Assembly: GCA_041744735.1 (NCBI GenBank)
Contig: JBGTKH010000186.1
Span: forward strand, 1 to 9,841
Origin: JBGTKH01 sp041744735
GTDB taxonomy: Bacteria; Planctomycetota; Planctomycetia; Pirellulales; Pirellulaceae
Reading direction: 5' to 3'
DNA: 9,841 bases
Made by a program: the position numbers and the translations under genes. This document shows, piece after piece, positions 5,557-9,841 of this stretch (its first letter is position 1; each line of letters begins with the position of its first letter). The notes beneath the pieces were generated by a model. That model did not search any database, was not told the origin of the DNA, and saw only the letters and a program-made list of their open reading frames with translations.

Positions 5557-6927
5557 ATGAACCATCCAACCAGCTTCACGCGCCGCACGATGATCCGCTC
5601 GCTGGTCGGCGGTTCGATTCTGCTGCCCGGCATCTTGTCGGAGTTGTTGGCCGAGGATTCGTCCGGCTCCGCGTCATCGCCGCCCGATCCGCTGGCCGCC
5701 AAGCCGCCGCATTATCCGGCGAAGGCCAAGCGCGTGATCTTTCTGTTCGCCACGGGTGGCGTGTCGCATATCGATACCTTCGACCCCAAGTCCACATCCA
5801 ACGGGCGCGATGGCAGCGGGAAAGACAAGCTCATGGGCAGCGTGTTTCCGTACAAGGCCAACCCGCGCTGCGGCACCGTGATCAGCGATTTGTTCCCGCA
5901 TATTCGCGACGTGGCGGATGAAATCTGCGTGATTCGTTCGATGAAGTCCGCACATTTTGATCACTCGGAAGCCGCACTGGGCATGCACACCGGCTCGCCC
6001 ACGTTCGCTCGGCCCAGCATGGGTTCGTGGATCAGTTACGGTTTGGGGACGTTCAATCGCAACTTGCCGTCGTTCATCGTGATCGCGCCGCATTTGCCTT
6101 ACGGCGGCACACAGGTTTTCGCCAGCGACTTTCTGCCGGCCTATCATCAAGGCACGCGCGTGATCCCCGGCGAAGCGCCGATCGAGAATCTGAACCCGCG
6201 CACAAAAATGCGCGAAATTCAGGAGTTGGAACTTGGATTGGTCGAATCCTTCAACCGCGGCCACTTGCAGCAGCGGCAAGGCGACGTCGAATTGGCCGCC
6301 CGCATCAAATCGCTCGAGACAGCTTTCGAAATGCAGCGTGCCGGCCCCGAGGCATTCGATGTGGGCCAAGAACCCGAAGCCATGCTTAATCAATATGGTC
6401 TGAAGCGCGGCCAGACGACCGGCTTCGGCTGGCAGTGCCTCGTCGCCCGGCGATTGGCCGAACGCGGCGTGCGGTTCATCGAACTGATTGACACCGGCTC
6501 GCGGCCCAACTGGGATTCGCACGGCGAAATGAAAGAGCACGAACCGCTGGCCCGCGCCGTCGATCAACCGATCGCCGCACTAATCAAAGACCTCAAGCAG
6601 CGCGGGATGCTTGACGAGACGCTGATTGTCTGGGCCACCGAATTCGGCCGCACGCCGGGTAAGGAAGGCAAGAACGGCCGCGGCCATCACGGCGATTGCT
6701 TTTCCATCTGGCTCGCCGGGGGCGGCATCAAAGGCGGCATCGTGCACGGCGTAACCGACGACATCGGCCGCAGCATCGTCAGCGACCAAGTCGAAGTCCA
6801 CGACCTGCACGCCACGATCCTGCATCTGCTGGGCATCGACCACACCCAACTCACCTACCGCCACGCCGGCCGCGACTTCCGCCTGACCGACGTTCACGGC
6901 AAGCTGATCCGCGACATTTTGGGATGA
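5557..6927 (+). CDS. DUF1501 family exported protein
   Basis: This 456-residue protein has the usual family length. The N-terminus TRRTMIRSLVGGSILLPGIL carries a twin-arginine-like pair (R9-R10) and a hydrophobic segment at about 15-32, suggesting Tat export. The core has the alkaline-phosphatase-superfamily look of DUF1501: FLFATGGVSHIDTFDPK (62-78), HFDHSEAALGMHTGSPTF (133-150), NWDSHGE (318-324), WATEFGRTPG (359-368), GRGHHGD (374-380) and VHDLHATILHLLGID (414-428). The His, Asp and Glu residues in these blocks are plausible metal ligands; the substrate is unknown. It lies 98 bases after the DUF1553 gene on the same strand, the standard planctomycete pairing, and the two probably act together outside the cytoplasm. 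The start is fixed by AAAGGAG nine bases upstream. The stop TGA (6925-6927) overlaps a possible ATG of a small ORF. Confidence 0.92.
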   Translation: MNHPTSFTRRTMIRSLVGGSILLPGILSELLAEDSSGSASSPPDPLAAKPPHYPAKAKRVIFLFATGGVSHIDTFDPKSTSNGRDGSGKDKLMGSVFPYKANPRCGTVISDLFPHIRDVADEICVIRSMKSAHFDHSEAALGMHTGSPTFARPSMGSWISYGLGTFNRNLPSFIVIAPHLPYGGTQVFASDFLPAYHQGTRVIPGEAPIENLNPRTKMREIQELELGLVESFNRGHLQQRQGDVELAARIKSLETAFEMQRAGPEAFDVGQEPEAMLNQYGLKRGQTTGFGWQCLVARRLAERGVRFIELIDTGSRPNWDSHGEMKEHEPLARAVDQPIAALIKDLKQRGMLDETLIVWATEFGRTPGKEGKNGRGHHGDCFSIWLAGGGIKGGIVHGVTDDIGRSIVSDQVEVHDLHATILHLLGIDHTQLTYRHAGRDFRLTDVHGKLIRDILG

Positions 6928-7088
6928 AACGAATTCGGACACGCCAACTCTCACCTGTGGCGGATTTCCTAAAACCCTTAGACAAATCGCCTTACGCCAA
7001 ATTCCGATTGGCAAGACGAGTTGCTTGCAGTCGTTCACTTGCAGTAGGTCTCGGCCTGCATCGGTCGAAAACACCCGGCGCGGATTAG
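6924..7088 (+). CDS. Possible small basic protein coupled to the DUF1501 gene
   Basis: A 54-codon frame starts at ATG 6924, overlapping the DUF1501 stop in an ATGA arrangement typical of translational coupling, and ends at TAG 7086-7088. The peptide (MKRIRTRQLSPVADFLKPLD at its start) is rich in Lys and Arg, with no membrane segment, signal or motif I recognise. There is no separate ribosome binding site. The other frames here are also fairly open, so it may be chance; the rest of the 6928-7178 gap shows no other gene. Confidence 0.2.
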   Translation: MKRIRTRQLSPVADFLKPLDKSPYAKFRLARRVACSRSLAVGLGLHRSKTPGAD

Positions 7089-7100
7089 GCCGGATCCAGC

Positions 7101-7129
7101 TTGCGGCTTCAAGGTCGCCTCGTCATAAT
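7101..7129 (+). promoter_or_regulatory. Candidate sigma-70-like promoter for the 7179-9147 cluster
   Basis: TTGCGG (7101-7106) and CATAAT (7124-7129) are separated by 17 bases. The -10 has one mismatch to TATAAT, while the -35 matches only TTG. Transcription would start at about 7136, giving a leader of about 43 bases before ATG 7179. The position, directly before a three-gene same-strand cluster in a 251-base gap, is the main support. Confidence 0.35.
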
Positions 7130-7156
7130 GCCGACACTTCTCCTATCCCTATCTCT

Positions 7157-7171
7157 CTACCAATGGTAGGA
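7157..7171 (+). promoter_or_regulatory. Small hairpin overlapping the ribosome binding site of the 7179 gene
   Basis: CTACC (7157-7161) and GGTAG (7165-7169) form a 5-bp stem with loop AAT. The Shine-Dalgarno AGGA (7168-7171) lies 7 bases before ATG 7179, so its first two bases are in the stem. This supports the chosen start. A regulatory role is only a possibility, since the stem is short. Confidence 0.35.
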
Positions 7172-7178
7172 TAAGATC

Positions 7179-7727
7179 ATGGCTCGTAAAAAGTTCGCTA
7201 TCTTTTCTGCTTTCGTAGTGGGTTTCGTATTGCTTTCGCTGTTTGCACTTTACCAGCGTCCAGGCAACGGCCAAGCCCAGCAACTCCAAGCAGACACTCA
7301 GTCTGTGCTCCCAATCCCCGAAGCCGAAGAATACGTTCCTCGCATCGACGCTCCAAGAGGAATTCGTGTTACGGCCGAATTAAGCACTGCGAAAGTTCGA
7401 GCGTCGGAGGAAAGACCGTTGGAGTTGGATGTGCGTTTAGAGCGCGAGTTGGCGGCAATGTTCGAGGTTGCTGACGCGACGGTGTGGGACTTTCGGAAGG
7501 GTCGAGACGCTCTTATTGGCAAGCAGCAACCCTTCCATATGCAAAGACCTCCGAAGGACGCGGACGCACGTTTCTTGTTTTTGGAGTTACCGGATGGTGA
7601 ATACGGTATCGACTTCTATCTTCGACCTCGCGATGTGAAGTATGAACCGACCAGAGGTTTGGCATACCTCAAGAATGAGGAACTACGGCAGAGGAATTTT
7701 CGAGTTACCGCCGTCGGCAACGACTGA
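7179..7727 (+). CDS. Membrane-anchored protein of unknown function
   Basis: This 182-residue protein is not one I recognise. The N-terminus MARKKF is positively charged and is followed by one hydrophobic segment at about 7-25, so it is a signal anchor or signal peptide with the rest outside the cytoplasm. A Gln-rich linker (about 27-42) leads to a region of about 60-180 with alternating beta-type segments (GIRVTAELST, FLFLELPDGEYGIDFYL, RNFRVTAV), suggesting an Ig-like or transthyretin-like fold. There are no catalytic motifs and no paired cysteines. The start is supported by AGGA at 7168-7171. It lies 14 bases before the next gene, which also has one TM and a beta domain, so the two are probably co-transcribed. 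Base composition is visibly lower in GC than the upstream genes. Confidence 0.7.
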   Translation: MARKKFAIFSAFVVGFVLLSLFALYQRPGNGQAQQLQADTQSVLPIPEAEEYVPRIDAPRGIRVTAELSTAKVRASEERPLELDVRLERELAAMFEVADATVWDFRKGRDALIGKQQPFHMQRPPKDADARFLFLELPDGEYGIDFYLRPRDVKYEPTRGLAYLKNEELRQRNFRVTAVGND

Positions 7728-7741
7728 TCAATGCATCTCTG

Positions 7742-8143
7742 ATGAGCCGCACCCCCCAAGTATTTGTTTTGGTGTTCGTGTTGCTTGTCATCACCATGGT
7801 GCTGGTTGACTCGCGCATTGGACGTATTGCTTATCTTGCCGCGGATGAGTTCAGCAGCGACGATTTAAAGCAAACTCGTGTCGTTGTTGTTTTCAAGCAG
7901 TCACAAAGACCCGTGGCGAATGCGATTGTCGAGATTTACCACGACAAGAAGTTCGTTTATACGGCAAGGACAAACGCCGACGGATTGCACATAGTGCCCC
8001 GCGGCACGCTCGATGCGCAAGTCTCATATTACTTTACAGTACGTGTGGCGGGCTATAGACGAGAGGCTGACGGCAGCGTGCAAGGCGGGACAATCTTGTT
8101 AGAGTTAACCACCAAATACGGCCCTCGGATTCCAGAAGACTAA
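7742..8143 (+). CDS. Small single-pass membrane protein with CarboxypepD_reg-like beta domain
   Basis: In this 133-residue protein the N-terminal TM spans about 7-23 (VFVLVFVLLVITMVLVD). An extracytoplasmic domain at about 45-125 follows the pattern RVVVVFKQSQRPVANAIVEI, then a turn with TNADGLHIVPRGTL, then YYFTVRVAGY. Substituting 'xPVxNAxVxI', 'TxxDG' and 'VxxxGY' elements are characteristic of carboxypeptidase-regulatory-like/transthyretin-like domains, which serve as binding or spacer modules rather than enzymes. The assignment to that fold is by pattern only. The ATG at 7742 directly precedes the TM. No Shine-Dalgarno sequence is visible, and the upstream gene ends 14 bases before, so translation may be coupled. 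The gene shares strand, low GC and topology with the 7179 gene. Confidence 0.7.
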   Translation: MSRTPQVFVLVFVLLVITMVLVDSRIGRIAYLAADEFSSDDLKQTRVVVVFKQSQRPVANAIVEIYHDKKFVYTARTNADGLHIVPRGTLDAQVSYYFTVRVAGYRREADGSVQGGTILLELTTKYGPRIPED

Positions 8144-8167
8144 TTGTCTACGATCTCCTATATCGTG

Positions 8168-8199
8168 GATGAGCACGGACGAAGATGAGCGCGGACGAA
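8168..8199 (+). repeat. 16-base tandem duplication containing the start codon of the pentapeptide gene
   Basis: GATGAGCACGGACGAA (8168-8183) is followed directly by GATGAGCGCGGACGAA (8184-8199), 15 of 16 identical. Each copy has an ATG (8169 and 8185). They are 16 bases apart, hence in different frames. Only the second opens the 320-residue protein; the first would make a peptide of about 33 residues. Confidence 0.9.
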
Positions 8200-9147
8200 T
8201 TGGACCCCTGGGATGGCCTCGAGGAACGCCTCTACGCTCAAGAACACCGTCTATTCTGGATTTTTCTTAACTTCTGGGGAGCGGATTTTTCAAAGAAGTC
8301 ACCAGCGTGTCAGCGCGGCATCCGCTGGGCTTGGTACTGCATGCTGGCGTCTCTGGTAATCCCAATGTCAGGCGGAGGTACAGCATCTTCCGTGGCGATG
8401 GTAGCCATCGCGGTTGCCATCTGGGGGAATTGCGTGCTCAACAAGCAGAACGAACTAATCGTTGAACAGAATCAGATTGCCAACGCTTCGCGAGTTTCTG
8501 CTGCCTTCAGTAACCGCATTGGTCAACTTGAGGCGGAGCTTTTTCAGGTTCCCGCAAACGAACCGCTTCCGTTGCGTTTGCAGATAGAGATCATCAGTTG
8601 GTGCCGTTCGTTGGAGCCGTACGAGATGCCAGATTCGTCCGGTAAACTTAGCCCTGAAAGAGGACGTTTGTTGCGGGCGCTTATCGATTCCCCTGCGGAC
8701 ACCATCGATACCGTTGCACAAGCGGATTTTACAAATGCGGATCTTCGAATTGCACGATTCCGCGCTCGGAAACCAGTGCTCACCGACGCTCATTTGAGAG
8801 AAGCGAATTTGAACGACGCGCGCCTGTCCGGAGCAGTGCTTGATATGGCGTTTCTGTACGAGGCGTCCTTGAAAGGTGCGATTTTGGACGGGGCGAATCT
8901 TTCGGATGCCGATTTGCGGCATGCAGATTTGGAGGGTGCTGACCTTCGGAACGCTGTACTCACATACACCAAACTCGATGACGCGAACTTGGCTGGCGTA
9001 AAGCTACAGGGCGCACTCGTACATCGAGAGGACTGGATCGAGTATCTTCTGTCCCTGAAGCAACCCGTTAGGGGCCTTGATAAGAACGCATGGGAATCGG
9101 TCCCCACCGACGAGCCAGATCGATTCCGAATTCAGTCAGCCGAATGA
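8185..9147 (+). CDS. Two-TM pentapeptide-repeat protein
   Basis: In this 320-residue protein a charged N-terminal region (1-45) precedes two hydrophobic segments at about 46-61 and 67-85, joined by a Gly-rich turn. A probable coiled coil follows at about 86-120 (NKQNELIVEQNQIANASRVS). Residues 180-279 are about 20 pentapeptide units of the A(D/N)LxX type (ADFTN, ADLRI, REANL, NDARL, DGANL, SDADL, RHADL, EGADL, DDANL), enough for about five coils of a right-handed quadrilateral beta-helix. A non-repeat tail ends the protein. Both termini should face the cytoplasm, so the helix is probably an intracellular binding platform. Pentapeptide proteins have varied roles (DNA mimicry, effector or scaffold), and nothing here picks one. 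The start follows a 16-base duplication that also creates an out-of-frame upstream ATG. It is the third gene of the low-GC cluster. Confidence 0.85.
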   Translation: MSADELDPWDGLEERLYAQEHRLFWIFLNFWGADFSKKSPACQRGIRWAWYCMLASLVIPMSGGGTASSVAMVAIAVAIWGNCVLNKQNELIVEQNQIANASRVSAAFSNRIGQLEAELFQVPANEPLPLRLQIEIISWCRSLEPYEMPDSSGKLSPERGRLLRALIDSPADTIDTVAQADFTNADLRIARFRARKPVLTDAHLREANLNDARLSGAVLDMAFLYEASLKGAILDGANLSDADLRHADLEGADLRNAVLTYTKLDDANLAGVKLQGALVHREDWIEYLLSLKQPVRGLDKNAWESVPTDEPDRFRIQSAE

Positions 9148-9236
9148 TCAACTCTGATCTCGTCGCAGACGTCGTAGAGACATCCTGACACGCAGATTGT
9201 CACGCGAGCGACGCCGCGCTTGCGCTGCGATTGCCC

Positions 9237-9841
9237 TTATGGCGGATCCAAGTCGCCGATGACTTCTCCGCCGTTGCGCGTGAGCAGGGCTTTTAAAACG
9301 TCTGCGTTCACAGCCTCCGAGATGAACCGCACGCTGGCGTCGCAGAATAGGGCGTTGAATCCGCCGGGACGCAGGCCGACGAGGCCTTTCACGGGATCGG
9401 TGTCGTCGGGCTGGACATCGTCGGGTTTGGTCCAGATCACCGCCGATGCGTCGCTGGCTTCAACGACGATGATCGTGTTCGACGTGCCGTCGGTAAAGTC
9501 AGACATACGCGTCCCAAGCGGACTCTTCTGTCCTTTGTCCGTATCGCGCGGCGCGGCGAAAGCATTGGACTTTCCAACAACACCCAGATAGTTCGTCTTG
9601 CCCGGTTCCGCGTTGCTGCCGGGTGCTTGATACATCTTCGGCATGAGCGCGATGAGCTGCCGGTTATGCTCGCTGTCCCACGGTTCGTCGAATCGGAATT
9701 GGTTGTACAGTTCCGCTTCCTCGATAAAGGGCAGAATCTGCACGCGCCAGCTTAGCAGCGGTTTGCCGTCCTTGTCCGTGTTGTAGGCGGCCGGGAAACC
9801 GCGATACGTGTCGTGATAATTGTGTAATGCGATGGCGATCT
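9237..9841 (-). CDS. DUF1559 domain protein, C-terminal part (5' end beyond window)
   Basis: The minus-strand frame is open from the right edge to the TAA at 9239-9237, giving about 200 residues. It reads IALHNYHDTYRGFPAAYNTD at the edge, then LLSWRVQILPFIEEAELYNQ, FRFDEPWDSEHNRQL, MSDFTDGTSNTIIVVEA, VGLRPGGFNALFCDASVRFI and ends ALLTRNGGEVIGDLDPP. These are the conserved blocks of DUF1559 (also called SBP_bac_10), pseudopilin-like surface proteins hugely expanded in planctomycetes. The N-terminal prepilin-type methylation helix, if present, lies outside the window. An internal GTG at 9743 is not the real start because homology continues upstream of it. The gene is convergent with the pentapeptide gene; the 89-base gap between them has only a weak GC-rich inverted repeat and no T-tract. 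Confidence 0.9.
   Translation of the reverse strand, partial: IAIALHNYHDTYRGFPAAYNTDKDGKPLLSWRVQILPFIEEAELYNQFRFDEPWDSEHNRQLIALMPKMYQAPGSNAEPGKTNYLGVVGKSNAFAAPRDTDKGQKSPLGTRMSDFTDGTSNTIIVVEASDASAVIWTKPDDVQPDDTDPVKGLVGLRPGGFNALFCDASVRFISEAVNADVLKALLTRNGGEVIGDLDPP

Noticed and set aside
5674..6567. 297-codon minus-strand ORF opposite DUF1501
   Set aside because: It is a shadow frame over a gene with clear family motifs and a strong ribosome binding site on the plus strand.
7731..7742. Three-codon leader peptide (ATG CAT CTC TGA) overlapping the 7742 start
   Set aside because: It is too short, has no ribosome binding site, and is expected by chance.
8169..8270. Start of the pentapeptide gene at the upstream ATG 8169
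   Set aside because: It is in another frame from the 320-residue protein and ends after about 33 codons.
9148..9236. Bidirectional intrinsic terminator between the convergent genes
   Set aside because: GCGAGCG and CGCTTGC at about 9203-9223 pair at 6 of 7 positions but no T-tract follows on either strand, so it is too weak to call.
1..9841. tRNA, rRNA or transposase genes
   Set aside because: None was seen on either strand. The mobile-looking content is limited to short palindromic and tandem repeats.

Overview
The window looks like chromosomal DNA from a planctomycete, most likely of the Pirellulales type. The diagnostic content is a planctomycete cytochrome-like PSCyt1/DUF1549/DUF1553 gene followed by a DUF1501 gene, a DUF1559 gene, GC-rich coding sequence, and intergenic spaces filled with imperfect hairpin and heptanucleotide repeats. 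The taxon is inferred from these families, not from a marker gene.

Layout. 1-2008 (minus strand) holds the phosphate-sensing block: the start of phoU at the window edge and, upstream of it, a complete PhoR-type sensor kinase. Between them lie a repeat hairpin over the phoR stop codon and a three-unit, 11-bp-period Pho-box-like array with a -10 element, placed so that phoU mRNA would start at or next to its ATG. 2009-2670 is a gene graveyard: a second long hairpin, an about 90-codon DUF4185-like remnant, and a Trp-rich repeat-like stretch open in all three minus frames. 2671-6927 (plus strand) is the PSCyt1/DUF1549/DUF1553 gene plus its DUF1501 partner. The first gene is split in its DUF1553 region by five tandem heptanucleotides, and losing one heptad would restore a single reading frame. 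A third hairpin lies just before the DUF1501 ribosome binding site. 7179-9147 (plus strand) is a three-gene cluster with visibly lower GC: two small single-pass membrane-anchored proteins and a two-TM pentapeptide-repeat protein, none of known function. 9237-9841 (minus strand) is the C-terminal part of a DUF1559 protein running off the window.

How it fits together. PhoR and PhoU belong to the phosphate-starvation response, and the Pho-like array suggests phoU has its own PhoB-type control. No phoB is present here. The PSCyt1/DUF1549/DUF1553 and DUF1501 proteins are a standard exported planctomycete pair whose biochemical job is not established. The low-GC trio is the least explained part. 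The points most worth testing are the heptad-controlled frame switch and the Pho-box/near-leaderless phoU promoter.
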